A stretch of 64,000 bases of DNA from Pseudomonas sp. CFBP 13711 (lineage in GTDB: Bacteria; Pseudomonadota; Gammaproteobacteria; Pseudomonadales; Pseudomonadaceae), in the NCBI RefSeq assembly GCF_014842265.1, contig NZ_JACYVI010000004.1, positions 351,549 to 415,548 of the forward strand. The letters run 5' to 3'. The translations under genes and the position numbers were made by a program. Below the pieces are notes generated by a model, which saw nothing but the letters and a program-made list of their open reading frames with translations, had not been told where the DNA came from and made no database searches. The first letter of the stretch is position 1, and every line of letters starts with the position of its first letter. Of this stretch, positions 1-7,796 are shown in pieces.

Positions 1-2
1 CC

Positions 3-398
3 TATGGCGGCAACGCTCTGGCGTGCGCAGCGGCACTGGCGGTGATCGATGCATTTGAGGAAGAACAACTGCTCGCGCGCAGCCAGCTTTTGGGCGAGCG
101 CCTGCGCCGTGGCCTGATCGGTTTGCAGGCGCGCTACCCGCGCATCGGCGATGTGCGCGGCACCGGTTTCATGCTGGCGATCGAGCTGGTCAAGGATGAC
201 GCCGCGCGCACCCCGGACGCCGATCTCAATTCACGGGTGATCGACGAAGCCCGTGCCGGTGGTTTGCTGGTCATCAAATGCGGCGTTTACCGCAACGTGC
301 TGCGCTTCCTCGCGCCGCTGGTGACGACAGAAGCCCAGGTCGACGAAGCCGTGCAGATCCTCGACGCCGCCTTGGCACGGGTCTTGAACTCGAATTGA
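3..398 (+). CDS. Class III PLP-dependent aminotransferase, C-terminal part
   Basis: This is the last 131 codons of a gene whose start lies before the window. The visible part opens with YGGNALACAAALAVID, the conserved segment after the PLP lysine in class III (ornithine/GABA/acetylornithine-type) aminotransferases. It continues through DVRGTGFMLAIEL and ends with the usual C-terminal small domain (YRNVLRFLAPL). The PLP lysine itself lies outside the window. The substrate cannot be assigned: 4-aminobutyrate, diaminobutyrate and related omega-amino substrates are all possible. The HAD-like gene and the Lrp-type regulator that follow on the same strand probably belong to the same catabolic unit. 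Confidence 0.9.
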   Translation, partial: YGGNALACAAALAVIDAFEEEQLLARSQLLGERLRRGLIGLQARYPRIGDVRGTGFMLAIELVKDDAARTPDADLNSRVIDEARAGGLLVIKCGVYRNVLRFLAPLVTTEAQVDEAVQILDAALARVLNSN

Positions 399-449
399 AG
401 CAGCGCCTTGCCCGTAACGGGCCAGATGCATCCGGGAGGTTCGATCCAC

Positions 450-1124
450 ATGGGGCTGACAGATTTGGGGCTGACAGGATTTGGACTGACAGAGTACCGA
501 GCGTTACTGATCGATTGCGATGAAGTGCTGGTGGATCGCGATTCGGGTGTCTGGGCCGCGCTGCAACCGCTGCTCGACAGCCGCGGCGGGCAGCCGGCCA
601 GGGATGACGTGCTGGCCGAATTCAGCGCGGTGGTTGCGAGCCTGTATCCGCGCTTCGCCGAGCTGGGTTTTAGTGGCCTGTTGTGCTTCGCCCATCGCCA
701 ACTGGCGGAAAAATGGGGCCTGCACGCCAGTTGGGAGGAGGGCATGAGCTTTGCCCGTTCAGCGGGCAACTGGTCGCTGTTCGAAGACGCGCCGGGGGCG
801 ATGCTTTACCTGCGCAAGTTCTATCGACTTCTGGTGCGCGGCGACCGCGATGCCGAGGATCGCGGCGTGCTGTGCGAGCGACTGGGAATTGCACCGGAAG
901 ATTTCATTTCCCTGGCCGAAGGTCCGCAATGGCTCACGGATCAGGGCGATCAGGTGCAACCGGTCCTGCACGTGACGAGGCCGTCGGTCGAGCCCTTCGC
1001 CGCGCTGGACCGCTGTCTGATCGGCCGCCACCGGTCGCGTCAGCCTTCGCCCTGCGCGGCGGAATACTGCATCAACAGCATGGCCGACCTGGTGGCGCAG
1101 CATCAGCTGTCTTTACGGCGCTGA
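450..1124 (+). CDS. HAD-superfamily hydrolase-like protein
   Basis: The 224-residue protein has a HAD motif I near residues 19-28 (LLIDCDEVLVD, with Asp22 and Asp24 as the expected nucleophile and acid), followed by an alpha-helical cap-like region. The ATG at 450 is chosen because GGGAGGT lies 9 bases upstream; an earlier in-frame ATG at 408 has no such site. The extreme N-terminus is odd: three near-identical LGLT units encoded by a short tandem repeat (about 450-490) precede motif I. It follows the aminotransferase by 51 bases. Substrate unknown; a phosphatase or dehalogenase role in the same pathway is inference. Confidence 0.7.
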   Translation: MGLTDLGLTGFGLTEYRALLIDCDEVLVDRDSGVWAALQPLLDSRGGQPARDDVLAEFSAVVASLYPRFAELGFSGLLCFAHRQLAEKWGLHASWEEGMSFARSAGNWSLFEDAPGAMLYLRKFYRLLVRGDRDAEDRGVLCERLGIAPEDFISLAEGPQWLTDQGDQVQPVLHVTRPSVEPFAALDRCLIGRHRSRQPSPCAAEYCINSMADLVAQHQLSLRR

Positions 1125-1168
1125 TTTTGCTAGAAGATTGTCTTACAACGGCAGTCAAGAGGTACGTG

Positions 1169-1657
1169 ATGGAAGGGCTCGTAAAGCTGGATCGGATCGA
1201 CATCAGCATCCTGGTCGAACTGCAAAAGGACGGCCGCATGACCAATGTCAGCCTCGCCGATGCCGTCGGCCTCTCTGCCAGCCCCTGCCTGCAGCGGGTC
1301 AAACGGCTGGAGTCGGCCGGTTATATCTCTAGCTACAAAGCGCATCTGAACCTGGCCAAGATTACCGATTCGGTCACCGTTTTCACCGAAATCACCCTCA
1401 GCGACCACAAGCGCGAAGACTTCGCCAAGTTCGAATCCAACATCCGCTTAGTGGACGAAGTGCTGGAATGCCACCTGATCAGCGGCGGCTATGACTACCT
1501 GGTGCGCTTCATGACCCGCAGCATCCAGCACTATCAGGAAGTGGTGGAAAGCCTGCTCGACAAAAACATCGGGATCTCGAAGTACTTCAGCTACATCGTC
1601 ATCAAGTCGCCGGTGCTCAAGGACGGGGTGCCATTGCGCAAATTGTTGCGTCACTGA
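1169..1657 (+). CDS. Lrp/AsnC-family transcriptional regulator
   Basis: The 162-residue protein begins with a winged helix-turn-helix (LDRIDISILVELQKDGRM, then recognition-helix residues LSASPCLQRVKRLE around 37-50). An Lrp/AsnC ligand-binding (RAM) domain of about 80 residues follows, including the GGYDYLVRF segment typical of the family. The ATG at 1169 has AAGAGG upstream and gives the usual family length; the open frame extends further upstream only as non-homologous sequence. It lies just downstream of the aminotransferase and HAD genes and probably regulates them in response to an amino acid or its oxo-acid. The ligand cannot be read from the sequence. Confidence 0.9.
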   Translation: MEGLVKLDRIDISILVELQKDGRMTNVSLADAVGLSASPCLQRVKRLESAGYISSYKAHLNLAKITDSVTVFTEITLSDHKREDFAKFESNIRLVDEVLECHLISGGYDYLVRFMTRSIQHYQEVVESLLDKNIGISKYFSYIVIKSPVLKDGVPLRKLLRH

Positions 1658-1831
1658 ACAGACCTTCGACGGCTTTGTAGGCAATTTCCCAACGCCAACG
1701 TTTAGCTTTCACGCAGTTCCTTCAGAACCGCCCGGCAGAGATTTCCTTCGCGGCGCTTCATCCTTTCGCTCCTTGTCCAGCGGCGTGCGGCGCTGGGCAA
1801 AAATCTCAATAAGAAGAGTGCGGAGTGGGTG

Positions 1832-2791
1832 ATGAAGGGCAGGAATACGCTGTTATGGGTAGGGTTGGCTGCGTTTAACGCCGAGGCGTTGGCCGAGGCG
1901 CAGACAACCCGCGAGGAGCAGTTCCAGCTGGGGGCGGTTGGGGTGAGTCTGGGTGTCGGGCTGTTGAATGGTCAGGCGCGGGAAAAGGTGTACGACGTTG
2001 AAAGCGGGCAGAAGATCAGCCAGTTGAACTGGAGCATGAAGCAGGTGCCGACGCTGCATCTGGGCGTGAAGTACCAGCCGATAAACTGGCTGTCCCTTGA
2101 TCTGAACGGCTGGACGCGGGTGGCGAAGGGCGATGGGCATCTGAAGGATTACGACTGGCTGGAGGAAGATCGCGGCGACTGGAGCCACTATTCCGATCAT
2201 CCGGACACTCAGGTCAGCAAAGCCTGGCAGGCCGATTTCGCCGCCACCGCGTGGGCGCTCAAGCGTGATGATGTGGCCCTGGGTGTGATGCTTGGTTATC
2301 AGCGTAATCAGTTCGGCTGGCAGGCGAGGGGCGGGCGCTACACCTATTCATCGGGCGAGGGGTTCCGCGACGAGTCCGGAGAATTCCCGGCAGGTGAGAA
2401 AGGCATTTCCTATCAGCAGACCTACGACACGCCTTATGTGGGGCTGGTCGGTCTCTACCATTTCCGCAACTGGACGCTGGAAGGCAGGTTCAAATACAGC
2501 CAGTGGGTTCGGGCGCGGGATCACGATCGGCATCATGTCACCGGCGTGACCTACGACGGTGACTACGGAAACGACGGCCGCATGCAAAGTCTGGCGGTTG
2601 CGCTCAGTTACCGTGTGAGTCCGCAGCTTTCGGTGAGGGCGGGTGTGGATCATCAGGTGTACGCCGAGGCGAAAGGCAGCACGCTGATCAAGGACACCCA
2701 CAGCGGCGATCGCTTCCGTATCGCAGGTGACGCGGGCAGTCAGTCCGCCAGGACGACGATGTCCACGCTGGCGCTCACTTACGCTTTCTGA
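1832..2791 (+). CDS. Omptin-family outer-membrane protease
   Basis: The 319-residue protein has a signal-peptide-like N-terminus (cleavage near LAEA, residue 22-24) and alternating beta-strand sequence ending in aromatic Phe, as in outer-membrane barrels. The omptin catalytic pairs can be located: Asp106-Tyr-Asp108 in the KDYDWLEED segment, followed by WSHYSDHPDTQ, and Asp232-Arg-His234 in DHDRHH. These correspond to Asp83/Asp85 and Asp210/His212 of OmpT, and the spacing between pairs (126) nearly matches OmpT (127). Length also fits omptins. GGAG lies 6 bases before the ATG at 1832. It likely cleaves at basic residues in surface peptides or host proteins; the substrate is inferred. It appears to be a single-gene unit. 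Confidence 0.87.
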   Translation: MKGRNTLLWVGLAAFNAEALAEAQTTREEQFQLGAVGVSLGVGLLNGQAREKVYDVESGQKISQLNWSMKQVPTLHLGVKYQPINWLSLDLNGWTRVAKGDGHLKDYDWLEEDRGDWSHYSDHPDTQVSKAWQADFAATAWALKRDDVALGVMLGYQRNQFGWQARGGRYTYSSGEGFRDESGEFPAGEKGISYQQTYDTPYVGLVGLYHFRNWTLEGRFKYSQWVRARDHDRHHVTGVTYDGDYGNDGRMQSLAVALSYRVSPQLSVRAGVDHQVYAEAKGSTLIKDTHSGDRFRIAGDAGSQSARTTMSTLALTYAF

Positions 2792-3086
2792 GCCAAGCCG
2801 ACAACCGTGCTGTGCCGAGCGGCCCGGCACGGTTGACGCCTGAATGGGAGCTCCACGGCCCAGCGATGCTACACACGGTGAATTAACTCAATCACTCCCA
2901 GTGATAACACGCCAATCAGCGCTCGCTGCTTAACAAAAGATAACGTCATGTCGATTGTCATACGTTTCCAAAGCTGACTAGGATGGGGTCGCTTCGGTAC
3001 GGCCACGTCGCGTGCAGGCTAGAGCGTCTGCGCGGTGGAAACGGCCTTCTGAAGCACCCAATAAAAATAAAGAAAGGGGTAGCTTC

Positions 3087-4232
3087 ATGCGTGAGCCCGT
3101 CATTCGGCGCACTCGGTTTGCGGTCATTCGGGGCCATTTCAGCGCCCGGATGCTTTTCAAGAGCCTGCCTCTCCACGCTGCTCTGTCCCTGCTTCTCTCC
3201 TCGAACTTCTGCGGCGCAGCCCTGGCCGCTGATGGCACGCCCGCTAATGGCACGCCCGCTAATGGCACGCCCGCTGACAGGACGCCCGCCGACGCCCCTG
3301 CCAACGCTGGCGATTCCGCCGTCTACGCCCTCGAATCCGCGAAAGCCTCCCGCAGCCTGCTGCTGGACGTAACCCATGCCGGCAAGCGCATGGTGGCGGT
3401 GGGGGATCGCGGCCACATTCTCTATTCCGATGACCAGGGCAAAACCTGGACCCAGGCCAAAGTGCCGACGCGCCAGATGCTCACGGCGGTGTATTTCGTC
3501 GATGAGCAACACGGCTGGGCGGTAGGCCACGATGCGCAGATCCTCGCCAGCAGCGATGCCGGCGCCACCTGGACCAAACAGTTCGAAGACCTCAAACGCG
3601 AAGCGCCGTTGCTGGATGTCTGGTTCAAGGACCTGACCACCGGGATTGCCGTGGGTGCCTACGGGGCGGTGCTGGAAACCACCGATGGCGGCCAGCACTG
3701 GGAAGACATCGGCGACCGGCTGGACAACGAAGACCAGTTTCACCTCAACGGCATTGCGTACGTGAAGGACGCCGGCCTGTTCGTGGTCGGTGAACAGGGC
3801 AGCATGTTCCGCTCCCCGGACGACGGCCAGACCTGGGAAAAGCTCGAAGGCCCCTATCAGGGCTCGTTGTTCGGCGCGGTAGGCACGGCGGAATCCAACA
3901 CGCTGCTGGTTTACGGCCTGCGCGGCAATTTGTTTCGTTCGACCGATTTCGGTACCACCTGGGAGCCCGTCCCGCTACAGGGTGAGCGCGGCCCGCTGGA
4001 GTTCAGCATCGCCAACGCCTCACTGATGCCGGACAACTCTATCGTGCTGGTCGGCAACGGCGGCAGCGTCATGCGCAGCACGGACGATGGCGAAAGCTTC
4101 ACGGTTGCCAATCGCCCCGACCGGCTTTCGTTGTCCGGCGTAGCCGAGGACGACAAAGGCAATCTGGTTCTGGTGGGACAGGGCGGCGTTCGCGTCACCT
4201 CGCCGACGGGCGCTGACAGCGCTCAACAATAA
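3087..4232 (+). CDS. Exported YCF48/BNR-repeat protein
   Basis: The 381-residue protein has an N-terminal signal peptide ending near ALAADG and then a low-complexity GTPAN/GTPAD repeat linker. A beta-propeller-like region follows with at least five Asp-box (S-x-D-x-G-x-T-W) motifs: SDDQGKTW, SSDAGATW, TTDGGQHW, SPDDGQTW and STDFGTTW, plus a weaker STDDGESF. This is the YCF48-like fold, first known from photosystem II assembly in cyanobacteria, but in pseudomonads it is regularly paired with an MMPL-type RND transporter. The ATG at 3087 has AAAGGGG 8-10 bases upstream. It ends 26 bases before the transporter gene, so the two form an operon. A periplasmic adaptor or substrate-handling role for that transporter is inference. 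Confidence 0.85.
   Translation: MREPVIRRTRFAVIRGHFSARMLFKSLPLHAALSLLLSSNFCGAALAADGTPANGTPANGTPADRTPADAPANAGDSAVYALESAKASRSLLLDVTHAGKRMVAVGDRGHILYSDDQGKTWTQAKVPTRQMLTAVYFVDEQHGWAVGHDAQILASSDAGATWTKQFEDLKREAPLLDVWFKDLTTGIAVGAYGAVLETTDGGQHWEDIGDRLDNEDQFHLNGIAYVKDAGLFVVGEQGSMFRSPDDGQTWEKLEGPYQGSLFGAVGTAESNTLLVYGLRGNLFRSTDFGTTWEPVPLQGERGPLEFSIANASLMPDNSIVLVGNGGSVMRSTDDGESFTVANRPDRLSLSGVAEDDKGNLVLVGQGGVRVTSPTGADSAQQ
3228..3287 (+). repeat. Four 15-bp tandem repeats in the YCF48-like gene
   Basis: Four direct copies of a 15-base unit (consensus GCTAATGGCACGCCC) encode a repeated Ala-Asn/Asp-Gly-Thr-Pro pentapeptide directly after the signal peptide. Copies two and three are identical, one differs by a base and the last is degenerate, so copy-number variation between strains is plausible. 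The unit length is a multiple of three, so gain or loss would keep the reading frame. Confidence 0.9.
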
Positions 4233-4258
4233 GAACAAGCAGGCGAGGACACGTTTCC

Positions 4259-6640
4259 ATGAGCAACCTTCAACAACACCACGACAAGCCGACGCGCCTG
4301 GAGCAGTTGATTTTCAACAACCGCAAGACGGTGATCGGCATCTGCCTGCTGGTCAGCATCTTTCTGTTCTGGCAAGCGACCCTGGTGCGCCCGTCCACCA
4401 GCTTCGAAAAAATGATTCCGCTGGGGCATCCGTTTGTTCAGAACATGATGGAGCACCGCAACGACCTGGCGAACCTGGGCAACACCGTGCGCATTTCGGT
4501 GGAGGCCAAGCAGGGCGACATCTTTTCCAAGGAGTACATGGAGACCCTGCGGCAGATCAACGACGAGGTGTTCTACATCTCCGGTGTCGACCGCTCCGGC
4601 CTCAAGTCGTTGTGGAGCCCTAGCGTGCGCTGGACTGAAGTGACGGAGGAGGGCTTTGCCGGCGGCGAGGTGATTCCGCAGAGCTACGACGGCTCGCAAC
4701 AGAGCCTCGACAAGCTGCGTAATAACGTTCTCAAGTCCGGACAAGTCGGGCGTCTGGTCTCCAACAACTTCAAGTCGAGCATCGTCGATGTGCCGTTGCA
4801 GGAGTTCTACCCGGACCCTAACGACCAGAGCAAACTGCTGCCGCTGGATTACCGTCAGTTCTCCCACCAGCTTGAAGAGAAGATTCGCGACAAGTACGAA
4901 GCGCAGAACCCCAATGTCGAGATTCACATCGTCGGTTTTGCCAAGAAGGTCGGCGACCTCATCGACGGCCTGATCATGGTGGTGATGTTCTTTGGCATCG
5001 CGTTCCTGATCACCCTGGTCCTGCTGATGTGGTTCACCCGCTGCGCCCGCAGCACCATCGCCGTGTTGAGCACCACGTTGATCGCCGTGATCTGGCAGCT
5101 GGGCCTGATGCATGTGGTGGGTTTCGGCCTTGATCCCTACTCGATGCTGGTGCCGTTTCTGATCTTCGCCATCGGTATTTCCCACGGCGTGCAGAAGATT
5201 AACGGCATCGCCCTGCAATCCAGTGATGCCGACAGCGCGCTTACGGCAGCACGCCGTACGTTCCGCCAGTTGTTCCTGCCGGGGATGATCGCGATTCTTG
5301 CCGACGCCGTCGGCTTTATCACGTTGCTGATCATCGACATCGGCGTGATCCGCGAGCTGGCCATCGGCGCGTCCATTGGCGTGGCGGTGATCGTGTTCAC
5401 CAACCTGATCCTCCTGCCGGTGGCGATTTCCTACGTTGGCATCAGCAAAAAAGCCGTGGTGCGCAGTAAAGAGGATGCCGTGCGCGAGCATCCATTCTGG
5501 CGTCTGCTGTCGAACTTTGCCGCGCCGAAAGTCGCCCGCGTGTCGGTGGCATTGGCACTGGTCGCGCTGGTGGGCGGCCTCTGGTACGGCCATAACCTGA
5601 AGATCGGCGACCTCGATCAAGGCGCGCCGGAACTGCGGCCGGACTCGCGCTACAACCAGGACAACAGTTTCATCATCAACAATTACTCCACCAGCTCCGA
5701 TGTGCTGGTGGTGATGGTCAAGACGCCGCCTGAAGGCTGTTCGGCGTACCAGACGCTGTCGGCGATGAACGAGCTGTCGTGGAAAATGGAGAATACGCCA
5801 GGGGTGCAATCGGCGATTTCCCTGGTGACCGTGTCCAAGCAGGTCATCAAGGGGATGAACGAGGGCAACCTGAAATGGGAGTCGCTGTCGCGCAACAAGG
5901 ACGTGCTTAACAGCTCGATTTCCCGCGCTGACGGTTTGTACAACAACACCTGTTCCCTGGCGCCGTTGCTGATTTTCCTCAACGACCACAAGGCCGAAAC
6001 CCTGGATCGCGCCGTGCATGCCGTGCAGGAGTTCGCTCAGCAGAACAACAAGGATGGCCTGGAGTTTCTGCTGGCGGCAGGTAACGCCGGGATCGAGGCG
6101 GCCACCAACGAAGTCATCAAGCAGGCCGAGCTGACCATTCTGATTCTGGTGTACGTGTGCGTGGCGGTGATGTGCATGATCACCTTCCGTTCATGGGCGG
6201 CGACGCTGTGCATCGTCCTGCCGCTGGTGCTGACGTCGGTGCTGGGCAACGCGCTGATGGCGTTCATGGGCATCGGCGTGAAAGTCGCAACGCTGCCGGT
6301 GGTGGCGCTCGGGGTGGGGATCGGGGTCGATTACGGGATTTACATCTACAGCCGACTGGAGAGTTTCCTGCGGGCGGGACTGCCGTTGCAGGAAGCGTAT
6401 TACCAGACGCTGAAGTCCACGGGCAAAGCGGTGTTGTTCACTGGCCTGTGTCTGGCGATCGGGGTGTGCACCTGGATATTCTCGGCCATCAAGTTCCAGG
6501 CCGACATGGGCCTGATGCTGACCTTCATGCTGCTGTGGAACATGTTCGGCGCCCTGTGGCTGTTGCCGGCGCTGGCGCGGTTCCTGATCAAACCGGAGAA
6601 GATGGCGGGCAAGGTCGGGAATTCGCTGTTTTCCCATTGA
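4259..6640 (+). CDS. MMPL/RND-superfamily transporter
   Basis: The 793-residue inner-membrane protein has the RND half-repeat pattern. A single TM lies near residues 22-42, followed by a large periplasmic domain (about 45-225). TM clusters lie at about 235-400 and 615-780, with a second periplasmic loop between them. The GVGVDYGIYIYSR-type segment near residue 690 (written GVGIGVDYGIYIYSR here) is the conserved MMPL TM motif with the putative proton-relay Asp. Cys residues in the second loop (GCSAY and NNTCSL) could form a disulfide. AGGCGAGGA precedes the ATG. Pairing with the YCF48-like gene suggests export of a lipid or hydrophobic molecule, as for other MMPL proteins. The substrate is unknown. 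Confidence 0.88.
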   Translation: MSNLQQHHDKPTRLEQLIFNNRKTVIGICLLVSIFLFWQATLVRPSTSFEKMIPLGHPFVQNMMEHRNDLANLGNTVRISVEAKQGDIFSKEYMETLRQINDEVFYISGVDRSGLKSLWSPSVRWTEVTEEGFAGGEVIPQSYDGSQQSLDKLRNNVLKSGQVGRLVSNNFKSSIVDVPLQEFYPDPNDQSKLLPLDYRQFSHQLEEKIRDKYEAQNPNVEIHIVGFAKKVGDLIDGLIMVVMFFGIAFLITLVLLMWFTRCARSTIAVLSTTLIAVIWQLGLMHVVGFGLDPYSMLVPFLIFAIGISHGVQKINGIALQSSDADSALTAARRTFRQLFLPGMIAILADAVGFITLLIIDIGVIRELAIGASIGVAVIVFTNLILLPVAISYVGISKKAVVRSKEDAVREHPFWRLLSNFAAPKVARVSVALALVALVGGLWYGHNLKIGDLDQGAPELRPDSRYNQDNSFIINNYSTSSDVLVVMVKTPPEGCSAYQTLSAMNELSWKMENTPGVQSAISLVTVSKQVIKGMNEGNLKWESLSRNKDVLNSSISRADGLYNNTCSLAPLLIFLNDHKAETLDRAVHAVQEFAQQNNKDGLEFLLAAGNAGIEAATNEVIKQAELTILILVYVCVAVMCMITFRSWAATLCIVLPLVLTSVLGNALMAFMGIGVKVATLPVVALGVGIGVDYGIYIYSRLESFLRAGLPLQEAYYQTLKSTGKAVLFTGLCLAIGVCTWIFSAIKFQADMGLMLTFMLLWNMFGALWLLPALARFLIKPEKMAGKVGNSLFSH

Positions 6641-6641
6641 C

Positions 6642-6672
6642 CTGTGGGACCGGCTTCAGCCGGGAAGGGGCC
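6642..6672. repeat. REP element (GGGACCGGCTTCAGCCGGGAAG type)
   Basis: A single Pseudomonas REP sequence lies directly after the transporter stop codon: a CCGGCTTCAGCCGG imperfect palindrome flanked by the GTGGGA head and GAAGGGG tail. The position between genes suggests it may act as an mRNA 3' stabiliser or terminator, as REPs often do. Confidence 0.85.
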
Positions 6673-6700
6673 GGTATTACCACCCCAAATTTTATGGCAC

Positions 6701-6747
6701 GGGGACAGATTAATTTACGGTGAGGCGTTGTAAATAAATCAGTCCCC
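6701..6747. repeat. Imperfect palindrome with GGGGACAGATT arms
   Basis: Left arm 6701-6718 and right arm 6730-6747 are inverted copies (16 of 18 positions match) around an 11-base loop. The outer GGGGACA/GTCCCC ends followed by AT-rich ATTTAC match the dispersed GGGGACAGATTTATTT repeats found near REP-associated tyrosine transposases in many proteobacteria. No transposase is present here, so it looks like a stand-alone non-autonomous copy. Confidence 0.7.
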
Positions 6748-6802
6748 TTTAGCCGTTCAATTGGAACTCGCACCGCCTTAAGCCCTGAGCGGATGCAATA
6801 CC

Positions 6803-6894
6803 TGTGGGAGCGAGCTTGCTCGCGAATACTTTATTTCTGCCACTGAAGCTTCGGCGGATGTCCAAGCCTCTTCGCGAGCAAGCTCGCTCCCACA
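6803..6894. repeat. REPIN (inverted pair of REP elements)
   Basis: Two oppositely oriented REPs, a GTGGGAGCGAGCTTGCTCGC copy at the left and its inverted partner GCGAGCAAGCTCGCTCCCAC at the right, enclose about 45 bases. This is the standard two-REP hairpin unit mobilised by RAYT transposases. It sits between two convergent transcription units. Confidence 0.9.
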
Positions 6895-6932
6895 ACCCGC
6901 GCCAGACCCGCTTAGGTCGTGCTCACCGGCCT

Positions 6933-7784
6933 TCAGTTATAAACAAAAAAACCACGCCCGGTCTTGCGCCCCAGATACCCCGCCGCGACCATTTCCTTGA
7001 GCAGCGGAGCGGGGCGGTATTTGCTGTCGTTGAAGCCTTCGTTGAACGCTTCGACGATCGCGAGCAAGGTGTCCAGCCCGATCAAGTCAGCCAGCGCCAG
7101 CGGGCCAATGGGCTGGTTGCAGCCCAGGCGCATACCGTCGTCGATGTCCTGAGCAGTGGCCAGGCCTTCCTGCAACACCAGAATCGCCTCGTTGATCATC
7201 GGCACCAGAATCCGGTTGACCACAAACCCCGGGCGGTTGCCGGCGGTGATCGCAGTCTTGTTCAACCGCTCGGCCAGCTTGATCGCCGCAATGTGGGTGG
7301 TGTCCGCCGTCTGCAAACCGCGAATGACCTCGATCAGGTTCATCATCGGCACCGGGTTGAAGAAGTGCAGGCCGATGAACCGCTCCGGGTGCTCGACGCT
7401 GGCCGCCAGTTGCGTGATCGACAGCGACGAGGTGTTCGACGCGATCACACACTCGCGGTCGACATGGCTGGCGATTTGCTTGAGCAGGCGCAGCTTCAGT
7501 TCCAGGTTCTCGGTGGCCGCTTCGATCACCAGTTGAGCGCCATTCAACTGGCCATAGTCCGTGGTGACGCTGATGCGCCCCAGGGCCGCTTCGGCGACAT
7601 CGGCCGCGACCGTCTGCTTGGTCACCTGCCGCTCGAGGTTCTTGCGCACGGTCGCCATGCCACGCTCCAGTGCCGTGTCGGAAATGTCCAGCAGGGTCAC
7701 GTCGAAACCCGCCACCGCGCAGACCTGCGCGATGCCGTTGCCCATGGTGCCGGCGCCGATCACGGCGATGTGTTGCATGCTCAT
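6933..7784 (-). CDS. 3-hydroxyacyl-CoA (3-hydroxybutyryl-CoA) dehydrogenase
   Basis: The 283-residue enzyme is expected to oxidise (S)-3-hydroxyacyl-CoA to 3-ketoacyl-CoA with NAD+. The Rossmann motif GAGTMGNG lies at residues 10-17. SNTSSL (around 116-121), His140 in [15 protein letters not shown] and the GFVVNR segment near 186-191 are the catalytic and interdomain residues of the family. The start is the ATG at 7784, with AAGGAGG about 7 bases upstream; the in-frame TTG two codons earlier is less likely. It lies 12 bases downstream of the thiolase on the same strand, so the pair forms a two-gene beta-oxidation or acetoacetyl-CoA operon. Confidence 0.93.
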   Translation of the reverse strand: MSMQHIAVIGAGTMGNGIAQVCAVAGFDVTLLDISDTALERGMATVRKNLERQVTKQTVAADVAEAALGRISVTTDYGQLNGAQLVIEAATENLELKLRLLKQIASHVDRECVIASNTSSLSITQLAASVEHPERFIGLHFFNPVPMMNLIEVIRGLQTADTTHIAAIKLAERLNKTAITAGNRPGFVVNRILVPMINEAILVLQEGLATAQDIDDGMRLGCNQPIGPLALADLIGLDTLLAIVEAFNEGFNDSKYRPAPLLKEMVAAGYLGRKTGRGFFVYN

Positions 7785-7796
7785 CGACAAGCCTCC

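Noticed and set aside
2802..2834. AACCGTGC / GCACGGTT inverted repeat after the omptin gene as a terminator
   Set aside because: The loop is long (17 bases) and no T-run follows; too weak to call.
4223..6019. Long minus-strand open frame of 598 codons opposite the RND transporter gene
   Set aside because: His/Gln/Arg-rich translation without domains; it mirrors the GC-rich codon pattern of the real gene on the other strand.
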